The translations under genes and the position numbers were made by a program. 10,817 nt of DNA from Caldisericaceae bacterium (lineage in GTDB: Bacteria; Caldisericota; Caldisericia; Caldisericales; Caldisericaceae), in the NCBI GenBank assembly GCA_026987225.1, contig JALSNB010000179.1, positions 1-10,817 of the forward strand. The letters are read 5' to 3'. The notes below the pieces were generated by a model that was not told the DNA's origin, ran no database searches, and saw only the letters and a list, made by a program, of their open reading frames with translations. Of this stretch, positions 1 through 7,174 are shown one piece after another. Numbering within the stretch: the stretch's first letter is position 1; each line of letters opens with the position of its first letter.

Positions 1-95
1 CAACCGGCAGCACTGCGCATGAAGTCGTTAAAGCCGTTTACGGAAAGAATAAAATCGATATTTTCTTTATTGCATTTTCAAGACGTATCGATTAG
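1..95 (+). CDS. ComF-family phosphoribosyltransferase, C-terminal end (partial)
   Basis: Reading from base 3, the frame is open to a TAG at 93-95 and gives the last 30 residues of a protein whose start lies left of the window. It opens with TGSTAHEVVKAVYG, which fits the end of a type I phosphoribosyltransferase PRPP loop ((T)TGST) followed by its helix, then a beta strand (IDIFFIAFSRR) where ComF proteins usually end in a '...vyvltlAR' strand. ComF proteins are PRTase-fold proteins linked to DNA uptake and of poorly defined substrate. The identification rests on this short tail and its position at the extreme C-terminus, so another type I PRTase is possible. A second frame is open to 123 but resembles nothing known. 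Confidence 0.5.
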   Translation, partial: TGSTAHEVVKAVYGKNKIDIFFIAFSRRID

Positions 96-98
96 AAT
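70..98 (+). promoter_or_regulatory. Possible promoter for the importer operon
   Basis: TTGCAT at 70-75 (three of six matches to the -35 consensus) is followed after 17 bp by TAGAAT at 93-98 (five of six matches to the -10 consensus). A start near 105 would give a leader of about 35 bases before the ATG at 140. The second TAGAAT, in the duplicated unit at 108-113, has no recognisable -35 at the right distance. The leader is too short for a cobalamin riboswitch and I see no clear Fur-box palindrome. The -35 match is weak and A+T-rich DNA gives such matches by chance. Confidence 0.25.
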
Positions 99-119
99 AC
101 TTAAGATTAGAATACTTAA
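90..119 (+). repeat. Perfect 15-bp tandem duplication
   Basis: The unit GATTAGAATACTTAA occurs twice back to back, at 90-104 and 105-119, with no mismatch. The first copy contains the stop codon of the upstream gene (TAG, 93-95); the second lies in the short gap before the importer operon. Each copy contains TAGAAT (93-98 and 108-113), a five-of-six match to a sigma-70 type -10 element, so the duplication also doubles a possible promoter element. The unit ends also form an inverted repeat, TTAAG 101-105 against CTTAA 115-119. The repeat itself is directly visible; any function is inference. Confidence 0.9.
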
Positions 120-126
120 ATGAAAC

Positions 127-133
127 GGAGGTG
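127..133 (+). promoter_or_regulatory. Shine-Dalgarno that decides the binding-protein start
   Basis: GGAGGTG at 127-133 lies 6 bases before the ATG at 140. The longer open frame begins with the GTG at 131, which sits inside this motif and so could not use it. The ATG at 140 is therefore the better start, and it puts a normal signal peptide at the N-terminus. Confidence 0.8.
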
Positions 134-139
134 AAAATA

Positions 140-1408
140 ATGTCGGTATTTAAAAAAACATTATTGGTATTACTTGCTTTATCAATTATTTTTGCAGTTG
201 TTCCTCGAGCTAACGCATCTTCTTACTTTTTTAAATTCACAAGCGAAAAAGCCGAATTTGTCGATACGTTCGGAAAAATGTATGCACTTCCCCATCGCCC
301 GATTGTAAAAGATGGCGATTATCTTGTTCCTTTGCGTGCGGTTGTTGAAGCTGCCGGAGGTAAAGTTGCGTATATTCCGAAAACTCACCTCGTAAAGCTT
401 ATTTACGGCGAAAGGTATGCTGAGGTGGCGCTTTTAAGCGGAAAAGGCTCTGTTATGGGGCGTGATTTTTATTTTGCAACAAAGCCATTTGTTATAAAGG
501 GTAGGACAATTATCTCAATTGGCTTTATTGCCAAACTTTTTAGTGGTTCCGTGTTCATTCGTAATTCTCAATGCGTTCTCAATTTTTACAGGATATTTTC
601 TGCAAAAGACGTTTTGGGAAACAAAATCCTTATAAAAAAAGAACCTAATAGGATTGTTTCTCTTGCGCCCAACCTTACCGAAATACTTTTTGCGATAGGT
701 GCGGGCAGTAAAGTTGTCGGTGTTTCGAACTATTCCGATTTTCCGAAGGCAGCTTTAAGTAAGCCAAAAGTCGGGGGATTTTTTAACCCTTCCATAGAAA
801 AAATATTTGCTTTGAACCCGGACGTTGTTTTTGTTGCAAGAGGGACTCCTCTTACAACGATTAACAAGTTAAAATCTCTCGGAATCGATGTTTTTGTTTC
901 CGATCCTCACAATATAAGCGATATTTATGATTTAATATTGACTGTGGGTAAAATAACCGGAAACGTCGAGGAGGGCGTAAAGCTTGTTTCAAAAATGAAA
1001 AGCGAAGAGAAAAAGATTCTCGAATCGGTTTCAAAAATACCGATAGGCAAAAGGAAAAAGGTTTACGTTGAAATATGGAATAATCCTAAAATGTCTGTTG
1101 GCAAGAATACGTTTATTGACTCTTTGATAAAAGAAGCGGGCGGAATAAATATTGCGGAGAATGCAAAGGGCAATTGGCCTGTTATGAATAACGAGGCAAT
1201 AATAAAGGCAAATCCGGATGTGATAATTTTGCTGTACAAAGGAAATATAAACAAGGTAAAAAGCCGTCCCGGATGGAATACAATCAGCGCGGTAAAAAAT
1301 AACAAAATTTTTATTGAAAATCCTGATATTTTTGAAAGGCCCGGGCCACGGATTATCGAAGCTTTAAAGATTTTGTTCGATATCTTATACGGACATACGG
1401 GTGGATAA
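140..1408 (+). CDS. Stalk-domain / BtuF-type ABC substrate-binding protein
   Basis: This is the extracytoplasmic binding protein of an ABC importer for cobalamin, haem or a ferric chelate (422 aa from the ATG at 140). Residues 1-26 form a signal peptide (lysines at 5-6, hydrophobic core, then ANA before the predicted cut at 26/27). There is no lipobox cysteine, so it is not a typical lipoprotein. Residues ~35-150 resemble the copper-amine-oxidase-N-like stalk domain: VPLRAVVEAAGGKV, then GRTIISIGFIAKLFSGSV, two halves of the usual repeat. From ~171 comes a periplasmic-binding class III domain, with RIVSLAPNLTEILFAIGAG, then GGFFNPSIEKIFALNPDVV, and the late RPGPRIIEAL helix. Ordinary BtuF proteins are roughly 250-300 aa and lack the first domain. 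The stop overlaps the GTG start of the permease by 8 bases. The importer fold is clear; the ligand is unknown. Confidence 0.85.
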   Translation: MSVFKKTLLVLLALSIIFAVVPRANASSYFFKFTSEKAEFVDTFGKMYALPHRPIVKDGDYLVPLRAVVEAAGGKVAYIPKTHLVKLIYGERYAEVALLSGKGSVMGRDFYFATKPFVIKGRTIISIGFIAKLFSGSVFIRNSQCVLNFYRIFSAKDVLGNKILIKKEPNRIVSLAPNLTEILFAIGAGSKVVGVSNYSDFPKAALSKPKVGGFFNPSIEKIFALNPDVVFVARGTPLTTINKLKSLGIDVFVSDPHNISDIYDLILTVGKITGNVEEGVKLVSKMKSEEKKILESVSKIPIGKRKKVYVEIWNNPKMSVGKNTFIDSLIKEAGGINIAENAKGNWPVMNNEAIIKANPDVIILLYKGNINKVKSRPGWNTISAVKNNKIFIENPDIFERPGPRIIEALKILFDILYGHTGG

Positions 1409-2411
1409 AAAATTTAAGTTCTATCTTTTAGTTATTTCTTTTTCGCTCGTTCTTGTTGCCGTAGTATCGCTTCTTTTCGGACAGATTAAGATACCGTTTA
1501 ATGAATTTTTGTCCGCTTTGTTGAAGAGAGGGGGCAGAATACATTCAATAATTTTTGACATTCGGCTCCCTCGTTTTCTTCTGTCTTCTGCTGTCGGCGC
1601 AATGCTTGCTCTTTCCGGGCTTGTAATGCAAACAATTTTTAGGAATCCGCTTGTCGATCCGTATTTTTTGGGTGTATCTTCCGCCGCTCAACTCGGTGTG
1701 AGCATTGCGATTGTATTCGGCGCCGGAATCACGTTTTTCGGTATATCTCTTGCATCTCTACTTGCTTTTGTTTTCTCACTCGTTTTAACCGTCTTGCTTG
1801 CAAAAATATCCACGCGTATAAATGCGGAGCGCTCCAGGGCCGCCATAGTTCTTTTAGGTATCGCAATCGCTTATTTGCTATCCGCATTTAATAATTTCCT
1901 TTCTATGTTTAAAAGGGAAGTTTTTCTGGAAAGCACCTTTTGGAGTTTACGGGGATTCAGTAATGCCGATATTTCTCAATTTCTATTCGCATTTCCGTTT
2001 TTAATCATAGGTTTTTTGTATATCATTTTTCATTCCAAAGAGATGAATATATATCTTTCGAGTGATATTACGGCACATTCTCTCGGCATTAATCTGCGGT
2101 GGTTCATAAGCACGATGCTTGTTTTTGCCGCACTGCTCACGTCCGTTTCGGTGGTTGTTTCCGGAAGCATTATTTTTATAGGATTATTCGTTCCGCATAT
2201 AGGAAGAATCCTTGTAGGTGATGAGCGGAAAAAACTTGCTGTTATTTCCACTCTTGTCGGTGCAACTATTATGCCGTTGTTCGATTTTATCGCCCGCAGC
2301 GCACTTCCCTCGCAGGAAATCCCGGTTAATGTCATCGCTTCACTTATAGGAGCACCGTTTTTTATTTATCTGTTTTTCAGAATGAGAGATAATGGATTAT
2401 TTAAATATTAA
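1401..2411 (+). CDS. FecCD/BtuC-family ABC transporter permease
   Basis: This is the membrane subunit of the importer (336 aa); the family normally works as a dimer with about ten helices per subunit. Family motifs are clear: the RLPR motif at 55-58 followed by a long helix, MQTIFRNPLVDPYFLG at 76-91 (the Q..fRNPLadP.lLG signature), GSIIFIGLFVPHIGR at 255-269, and the C-terminal EIPVNVIASLIGAPFFIYL at 306-324. The stretch LGINLRW near 228-234 fits the cytoplasmic coupling helix that docks on the ATPase. Translation starts at a GTG inside the end of the binding-protein gene with only a poor Shine-Dalgarno, so re-initiation from the upstream gene is likely. The 3' end overlaps the ATPase gene by 20 bases. 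Family assignment is firm; choice among cobalamin, haem and siderophore is not possible from the sequence. Confidence 0.9.
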   Translation: MDKKFKFYLLVISFSLVLVAVVSLLFGQIKIPFNEFLSALLKRGGRIHSIIFDIRLPRFLLSSAVGAMLALSGLVMQTIFRNPLVDPYFLGVSSAAQLGVSIAIVFGAGITFFGISLASLLAFVFSLVLTVLLAKISTRINAERSRAAIVLLGIAIAYLLSAFNNFLSMFKREVFLESTFWSLRGFSNADISQFLFAFPFLIIGFLYIIFHSKEMNIYLSSDITAHSLGINLRWFISTMLVFAALLTSVSVVVSGSIIFIGLFVPHIGRILVGDERKKLAVISTLVGATIMPLFDFIARSALPSQEIPVNVIASLIGAPFFIYLFFRMRDNGLFKY

Positions 2412-3129
2412 ACACCTGAATTTTGGATACTTAAAAGATTCGTTTGTATTGAAAGACCTCTCGTTTTTTATCTCCGATTACGGAGTTTACATTTTGTTGG
2501 GGAGAAACGGAAGCGGTAAAACGACACTTATGAAAATTTTGATTAAGTACCTGCCTTATCATAAGGGAAGCGTAAAAATAAACGGGACGGAACTAAGCAG
2601 CATTTCTCTGCACGATCTTTCGAAAAATGTTGCATTTCTTGAGAGTGAAATTCCAATGATTTCGCTAAAAGTCAGAGAAGTAATCAGTTGGGGTTTTTAT
2701 CCGTACGGAAACGGCGGTAACGTAAAAAGCGTGGCCGAAATACTGCATCTCGATAACTTGTTATGCAAAGATTTTAACAGTTTGAGTACCGGGGAAAAGA
2801 AACGTGTTTTGCTTGCAAGGATATTCGCTCAGAATTCAAAAATAGTTTTAATTGACGAACCTTTTAACTTTCTTGACCCGTATTATCAAACCGAAATTGC
2901 CCTGATTTTGAAGAAACTTGCTGAAAATAGGGTTGTTCTGATTTCCACGCACAATCTTGATGCCGCTCAGTTTGTAGGCAAGAAGATATTCTTATTGGAT
3001 AACGGCCGAATTATTGCGGAAAAAACCGGGGAAAACTTGTTTTCTGACGATTTGATAATTAACATTTTCGGAGTGGACGAGCAGCTTAAACCCCATTTCA
3101 AGCGTTTTTTTAGAATTAAACGATGTTGA
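2392..3129 (+). CDS. FecE/BtuD-type ABC transporter ATPase
   Basis: This 245-aa ATPase powers the importer. The Walker A motif is GRNGSGKT (37-44), the signature is LSTGE (131-135) instead of the usual LSGGE/Q, Walker B is IVLIDE (151-156, catalytic E156), the D-loop is FLDP (160-163) and the switch histidine is H187 in ISTHNLD. The region where family members read '(A)YvPQ', giving the Q-loop glutamine, here reads AFLESE (81-86), so the glutamine appears to be replaced. Downstream of this the family pattern resumes (SLKVREVISWGFYPY, 91-105). The nucleotide-binding and hydrolysis residues are otherwise intact, so the protein should be active. It begins inside the permease gene and is the last gene of the block; 48 bases separate its stop from the ATG of glyA. 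Confidence 0.9.
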   Translation: MDYLNIKHLNFGYLKDSFVLKDLSFFISDYGVYILLGRNGSGKTTLMKILIKYLPYHKGSVKINGTELSSISLHDLSKNVAFLESEIPMISLKVREVISWGFYPYGNGGNVKSVAEILHLDNLLCKDFNSLSTGEKKRVLLARIFAQNSKIVLIDEPFNFLDPYYQTEIALILKKLAENRVVLISTHNLDAAQFVGKKIFLLDNGRIIAEKTGENLFSDDLIINIFGVDEQLKPHFKRFFRIKRC

Positions 3130-3153
3130 TTTTTATTGAAAAATGAGTATAAA
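3126..3153 (+). promoter_or_regulatory. Possible promoter for the glyA operon
   Basis: TTGATT at 3126-3131 (four of six -35 matches, overlapping the importer ATPase stop) and TATAAA at 3148-3153 (five of six -10 matches) are 16 bp apart. Transcription would begin near 3160 and give a leader of only about 18 bases, just enough for the Shine-Dalgarno. No hairpin terminator is seen in the 48-base gap, so read-through from the importer genes is also possible. The assignment rests on sequence match alone. Confidence 0.35.
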
Positions 3154-3161
3154 TATTGAGG

Positions 3162-3169
3162 AAGGAGGT
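3162..3169 (+). promoter_or_regulatory. Strong Shine-Dalgarno of glyA
   Basis: AAGGAGGT at 3162-3169 is a near-perfect anti-16S match and lies 8 bases before the ATG at 3178. An in-frame TTG at 3172 would be only 2 bases from it, so the ATG is preferred. It is the strongest ribosome site in the window along with those at 127 and 9214. Confidence 0.85.
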
Positions 3170-3177
3170 ATTTGAAT

Positions 3178-4428
3178 ATGAGAATATATGAAGTTGACAG
3201 TGAAGTTGCCGGCGCGATGGAACAAGAGCTTAACAGACAGAGAAACAGGCTGGAACTTATTGCTTCCGAAAACTTTGTAACAGAGCCGATTCTTGAAGCG
3301 CAGGGTTCTGTTCTCACAAATAAATATGCCGAAGGATATCCGGGTAAGAGGTATTATGGAGGATGTGAATTTATAGATATTGTGGAGAGCCTTGCCATAG
3401 AGCGGGCTAAGAAATTATTTGGTGCGGAGGGTGCGAATGTTCAGCCGCATTCCGGTACGCAAGCGAATTTCGGTGTTTATTTTGCCGTGATGAAACCTGG
3501 AGATACGCTTTTGGGCATGGATCTTAACGCAGGGGGACATTTGAGTCACGGGAGTCCGGTAAATATATCCGGTACGTATTTTAATGCCGTTCATTACGGA
3601 GTGGATAAAAAAAGCGAACTTATAGACTTTAATCAGGTCGAAGATCTTGCTAAAAAGTATAAGCCGAAAGTAATTGTTGCGGGTGCAAGTGCTTACCCGA
3701 GAGTGATCGATTTTGAACGATTCAGGGAAATTGCAGATGAAGTAGGTGCTTATCTTATGGTGGATATTGCGCACATTGCAGGGCTTGTTGCGGCTAAAAT
3801 TCATCCTTCTCCGGTTCCGGTTGCGGATTTTGTCACCACTACAACGCATAAAACGCTCAGAGGGCCGAGAGGCGGTATGATTTTGTTCAAAGAAAAGTAT
3901 AAAAAGATTATTAACAAGGCGATTTTCCCGGGAACCCAGGGAGGACCTCTCGAACATATTATTGCCGCAAAGGCCGTTGCACTGAAACTTGCAATGGAGC
4001 CGGATTTTGTCGAATATCAAAAACAAGTTGTTAAAAATGCAAAGGCGTTGGCTGCAGCCCTTGAAAAACGTGGCTACAGGCTTATTGCTGGCGGAACGGA
4101 CAATCACCTGCTTATTATTGACCTACGCGCCAAAAATATTACCGGCCGCAAAGCGGAAAAATTGCTTGATTCGGTGGGAATAACAACGAATAAAGAAGCG
4201 ATACCTTTTGATCCGTTGCCACCTACCAAAGCAAGCGGACTTCGCCTTGGTACACCCGCCCTTACGACTCGTGGCATGAAAGAAAAAGAGATGGAAATCG
4301 TTGCCGAATTGATAGACAGGGCTATTTCCAATAAGGATAACGAGGAAGAGCTTGAAAAAGTTAAAGAAGGTGTAAAGGAACTCACAAAACAATTTCCCCT
4401 TTATCCGAATATAAGTTATTTAAGGTAG
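3178..4428 (+). CDS. glyA: Serine hydroxymethyltransferase
   Basis: This PLP enzyme interconverts serine and glycine and loads tetrahydrofolate with a one-carbon unit for purine, thymidylate and methionine synthesis. At 416 aa it has the usual bacterial length. Key regions are all present: RLELIASENFV (24-34), TNKYAEGYPGKRYYGGCE (47-64), the PHSG cofactor-phosphate loop (90-93), VDIAHIAGL with D196 and H199, and TTTTHKTLRGPRGG with the PLP-binding lysine at K225. The C-terminal region has the family PLPPTKASGLRLGTPALTTRG stretch (starting near residue 348). It leads the second operon; its stop is followed after 6 bases by upp, the same pairing seen in Bacillus and many Clostridia. Confidence 0.97.
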   Translation: MRIYEVDSEVAGAMEQELNRQRNRLELIASENFVTEPILEAQGSVLTNKYAEGYPGKRYYGGCEFIDIVESLAIERAKKLFGAEGANVQPHSGTQANFGVYFAVMKPGDTLLGMDLNAGGHLSHGSPVNISGTYFNAVHYGVDKKSELIDFNQVEDLAKKYKPKVIVAGASAYPRVIDFERFREIADEVGAYLMVDIAHIAGLVAAKIHPSPVPVADFVTTTTHKTLRGPRGGMILFKEKYKKIINKAIFPGTQGGPLEHIIAAKAVALKLAMEPDFVEYQKQVVKNAKALAAALEKRGYRLIAGGTDNHLLIIDLRAKNITGRKAEKLLDSVGITTNKEAIPFDPLPPTKASGLRLGTPALTTRGMKEKEMEIVAELIDRAISNKDNEEELEKVKEGVKELTKQFPLYPNISYLR

Positions 4429-4434
4429 GCAAAT

Positions 4435-5064
4435 ATGAGAAAAAACGTCCATTTAATAGAACATCCGTTGATACAGCACAAACTTACTTTAATGAGAGAA
4501 AAATCGACTTCCACAAAAGAATTCAGGGAACTCGTTAAGGAAGTTTCTGCGTTAATGGTTTACGAAATATCGAGAAATATGAAGCTCAAAGAAATCGATA
4601 TAGAAACACCGATTGGTGCCGCAAAAGGAAAAGTCCTAAGAGATGAAATTGCGATTATTCCTATTTTGAGAGCGGGCATTACGATGGCAGAAGGCATTAT
4701 AGACTTAATCCCCACTGCAAAAGTCGGACATATCGGCCTTTACAGAGACCCCAAAACTCTCAAGCCTGTCGAATATTATTGCAAATTGCCAAATCATATC
4801 GACGAGTATAAAATTTTTATTGTTGATCCTATGCTTGCAACAGGAGGTTCCGCAGTAAAGGCAATAGAAGTGATTAAAGACAGAGGGGCTAAAAATATAT
4901 CTTTTGTGTGTTTGATTTCCGCACCCGAAGGATTGGAAACCCTAAGCAGTACTTTCCCGGATGTTCCTATCTATACAATTGCGATAGACGATCATTTGAA
5001 TTCACACGGTTATATTGTTCCGGGCCTCGGTGATGCGGGTGATAGGCTCTTTGGTACGAAATGA
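4435..5064 (+). CDS. upp: Uracil phosphoribosyltransferase
   Basis: This cytosolic salvage enzyme makes UMP from uracil and PRPP. At 209 aa it has the standard length. The family stretches are PILRAG (76-81), GLYRDPKTLKPVEYYCKLP (101-119, the flexible region before the active site), the PRPP loop DPMLATGGSA (131-140), and the uracil-binding C-terminus YIVPGLGDAGDRLFGTK (193-209). The Shine-Dalgarno is modest (AAGG just before the glyA stop), which suggests coupling to glyA. Its stop overlaps the next start as ATGA (5061-5064). UMP can feed the UDP-sugar pool used by the three genes that follow; that link is inference. Confidence 0.97.
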   Translation: MRKNVHLIEHPLIQHKLTLMREKSTSTKEFRELVKEVSALMVYEISRNMKLKEIDIETPIGAAKGKVLRDEIAIIPILRAGITMAEGIIDLIPTAKVGHIGLYRDPKTLKPVEYYCKLPNHIDEYKIFIVDPMLATGGSAVKAIEVIKDRGAKNISFVCLISAPEGLETLSSTFPDVPIYTIAIDDHLNSHGYIVPGLGDAGDRLFGTK

Positions 5065-6041
5065 GACACATTTTTAATGAAATAATCCGCCATTCGACTC
5101 GTCTCGAGTTGTATTTTTTATTCGGATTCTTCCTTTCGTCCTTTTTTACACCGTTTGCAATAAGCGTAGGAAAACGTTTTGGAATTATAGACGAACCCTC
5201 TAAAGATAATAAGAGAACCAAAGTACACAAATTGCCAACGCCGCGAACCGGTGGTATGGCGATATACGCCTCTTTTTTAATTGTTTTCCTTGTTATTCAT
5301 CGTTTCAGCAAACCTATGGTAGGGCTTTTTATCGGCGCAACAATTATATTTTTCGGAATGGCATTCGATGACAAGTATAACCTTAGTGTATTGCAGAAAT
5401 TTGCAATTCAATTTGTTGCATCCGGCGTTGTAATTTTTTTAGGCGTAAAGTTCTCGTTTGTTACGAATCCTTTTAATCATAGTATTGTTTATCTCGGATG
5501 GTGGGGTGTGATTCTTACCTTTATCTGGATTGTCGGCATTACGAATGCATTGAATTTTATTGACGGATTGGACGGGCTTGCTGCCGGTATCGGTGCAATT
5601 TCTTCGATTACGCTTACTTTTGTTGCAATTTACAAAGGGAATTTGGCGTTTGCCCTGTTGTTACTTGCCGTTAGCGGTGCCCTTATTGCGTTTTTGTTGT
5701 ATAATTTCCATCCGGCGCGTATTTTTCTCGGAGATTCCGGTGCGGAGCTTATAGGTTTTATTCTTGCAACGATTTCGGTTTTGGGTGCGTACAAAACTGC
5801 AACATTGCTTACGATGCTGATTCCCATACTTACGCTTGGCATACCTATAACAGAGGTTTTTACGTCGATTGTAAGACGTGCAAAAAAAGAAATTTCTCCG
5901 TTTCATTATGACACGGACCACATACATTACAGATTACTTAAAAAAGGATGGTCTCAGAGAAAAATTGCCCTATTCTACTACATTATTACGATAACGCTTT
6001 CAGCTGTGGGACTCTACATAGCATTCGGAGGAGTCAAATGA
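5061..6041 (+). CDS. WecA/TagO-type polyprenyl-phosphate GlcNAc-1-P transferase
   Basis: This integral membrane enzyme (326 aa, about ten predicted helices) transfers a sugar-1-phosphate, most likely GlcNAc-1-P from UDP-GlcNAc, to undecaprenyl phosphate to start a surface glycopolymer. It belongs to the MraY/WecA superfamily: KVHKLPTPRTGG (54-65), the AFDD pair (D103, D104), NALNFIDGLDGLAAG (162-176), and FLGDSG (222-227, D225). The cytoplasmic HIHYRLL (287-293) corresponds to the HxHH-type motif of WecA-like members, with tyrosine at the fourth position. It is not MraY: MraY normally sits in the mur/dcw cluster and differs in the last loop. Its place between upp and mnaA, with ATGA overlaps at both ends, supports the TagO/WecA role. 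The exact donor sugar is not provable here. Confidence 0.88.
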   Translation: MRHIFNEIIRHSTRLELYFLFGFFLSSFFTPFAISVGKRFGIIDEPSKDNKRTKVHKLPTPRTGGMAIYASFLIVFLVIHRFSKPMVGLFIGATIIFFGMAFDDKYNLSVLQKFAIQFVASGVVIFLGVKFSFVTNPFNHSIVYLGWWGVILTFIWIVGITNALNFIDGLDGLAAGIGAISSITLTFVAIYKGNLAFALLLLAVSGALIAFLLYNFHPARIFLGDSGAELIGFILATISVLGAYKTATLLTMLIPILTLGIPITEVFTSIVRRAKKEISPFHYDTDHIHYRLLKKGWSQRKIALFYYIITITLSAVGLYIAFGGVK

Positions 6042-7174
6042 ACAAAAAAGTGTTTCTTATATTCGGTACGCGTCCGGAAGGGATAAAAATGTATCCTGTA
6101 TATAAGGCTCTTAAAGAAAAAAGAACTTTGGAAACAAGGGTAATTATTACGAGTCAGCACCAGGAAATGCTTAAGCAGGTGATAGACCTGTTCGATATAA
6201 ACGTTGATTACAACCTTCACGTGATGGAAGACAGGCAAACTCTTACCAAAATTACGGTAAAGGTGCTTAACGGTTTGAAGGAAATCTTTAATGAAGACAG
6301 GCCCGATTTGGTGCTTGTCCATGGTGATACCACGACGACATTTTCTTCCGCACTTGCTGCTTTTTATGAAAAAATCCCTATTGGCCATGTTGAGGCCGGT
6401 TTAAGGACTTTTAATAAATTTTTCCCTTATCCGGAAGAAATGAACAGGAAGCTTACCGATGCACTATCAGATCTTCATTTTGCACCGACAAATAGTGCAA
6501 TGCAAAATCTCTTATCCGAAGGGGTTGATAAAACAAATATTTTTGTTACCGGCAATACTGTGGTAGATGCGGTAAAAGAAATCGTAGCAAGAAAAAAAGA
6601 TACAAAATTCCAATTTCTGAAAGAAGGCGTGCCTTTTGTCCTTGTAACGGCGCACAGGCGTGAAAACTGGGGAAAACCGATGGAAAATATATGCAAGGCA
6701 ATAGATGAGGTAAGTAAACGTTATTCGGATAAAATTCAATTTGTGTTTTCGGTTCATAAAAACCCGTTAGTCAGAGAAACCGTTAAGAAAATTCTCGGTA
6801 AAAATAAAAACGTTACTCTAATGGAACCTATGAAATACGATGACTTCCTTGCTCTTTTAAATAAAAGCCGTTTCATTCTGACTGATTCCGGCGGTATTCA
6901 GGAAGAAGCACCTTCACTGAGTAAGCCTGTTTTACTGTTAAGAACGGTTACCGAAAGGCCGGAAGCAGTAGAAGCGGGAGTCGTAAAAGTTGTCGGCACG
7001 GATAAGGAAGAGATTAAAAAATACGTAATAAAACTTATAGATGACGAAAATTTTTATAGCAAGATGTCGCTCACCGAAAATCCTTTTGGTGACGGTAAAG
7101 CAGGAAAAAGAATTGCTGATCTTGTAGAAAACTTTCTTTCGAAAGGAGAAAAAAATGGAATACTTAGAGATTGA
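6038..7174 (+). CDS. wecB: UDP-N-acetylglucosamine 2-epimerase (non-hydrolysing)
   Basis: This cytosolic enzyme (378 aa; also called MnaA) interconverts UDP-GlcNAc and UDP-ManNAc, the donor of ManNAc for wall polymers. Motifs: FGTRPEGIKMYP (9-20), VHGDTTTTFSSALAA (94-108), HVEAGLRTF (117-125) followed by PEEMNRKLTD (132-141), TAHRREN (204-210), DSGGIQEEAPSL (283-294) and RTVTERPEAVEAG (302-314). The frame is open further upstream, but the ATG at 6038 is preferred: it has GGAGGAG at 6027-6033, gives the canonical N-terminus, and overlaps the wecA-like stop as ATGA. Pairing with the upstream transferase implies a ManNAc-containing surface polymer or linkage unit; which one is unknown because no polymer-assembly genes are in the window. 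Confidence 0.95.
   Translation: MNKKVFLIFGTRPEGIKMYPVYKALKEKRTLETRVIITSQHQEMLKQVIDLFDINVDYNLHVMEDRQTLTKITVKVLNGLKEIFNEDRPDLVLVHGDTTTTFSSALAAFYEKIPIGHVEAGLRTFNKFFPYPEEMNRKLTDALSDLHFAPTNSAMQNLLSEGVDKTNIFVTGNTVVDAVKEIVARKKDTKFQFLKEGVPFVLVTAHRRENWGKPMENICKAIDEVSKRYSDKIQFVFSVHKNPLVRETVKKILGKNKNVTLMEPMKYDDFLALLNKSRFILTDSGGIQEEAPSLSKPVLLLRTVTERPEAVEAGVVKVVGTDKEEIKKYVIKLIDDENFYSKMSLTENPFGDGKAGKRIADLVENFLSKGEKNGILRD

Noticed and set aside
1..123. Open frame in register 1 running to a TGA at 121-123 through both copies of the 15-bp repeat
   Set aside because: Its translation resembles no family, whereas register 3 gives a PRTase-like TGST tail ending at 95.
131..139. GTG at 131 as start of the binding protein
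   Set aside because: It lies inside the Shine-Dalgarno; the ATG at 140 has correct spacing and gives a normal signal peptide.
1338..1347. GC-only palindrome GGCCCGGGCC in an A+T-rich region
   Set aside because: It encodes the conserved RPGPR segment of the binding domain; no loop or U-tract follows, so it is not a terminator, and a single chance palindrome is the simpler reading.
140..3129. Defence or mobile system in the three-gene importer block
   Set aside because: All three proteins match importer families; no nuclease, toxin, integrase or phage-like gene is present anywhere in the window.
3415..4107. Long reverse-strand open frame opposite glyA
   Set aside because: It is antisense to a strongly conserved enzyme, has no Shine-Dalgarno or recognisable domain, and its composition is that of a codon shadow.
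5948..6037. Upstream extension of the epimerase frame
   Set aside because: The canonical epimerase N-terminus (FGTRPEG) starts right after the ATG at 6038, which has a good GGAGGAG site; the extension overlaps the membrane transferase.
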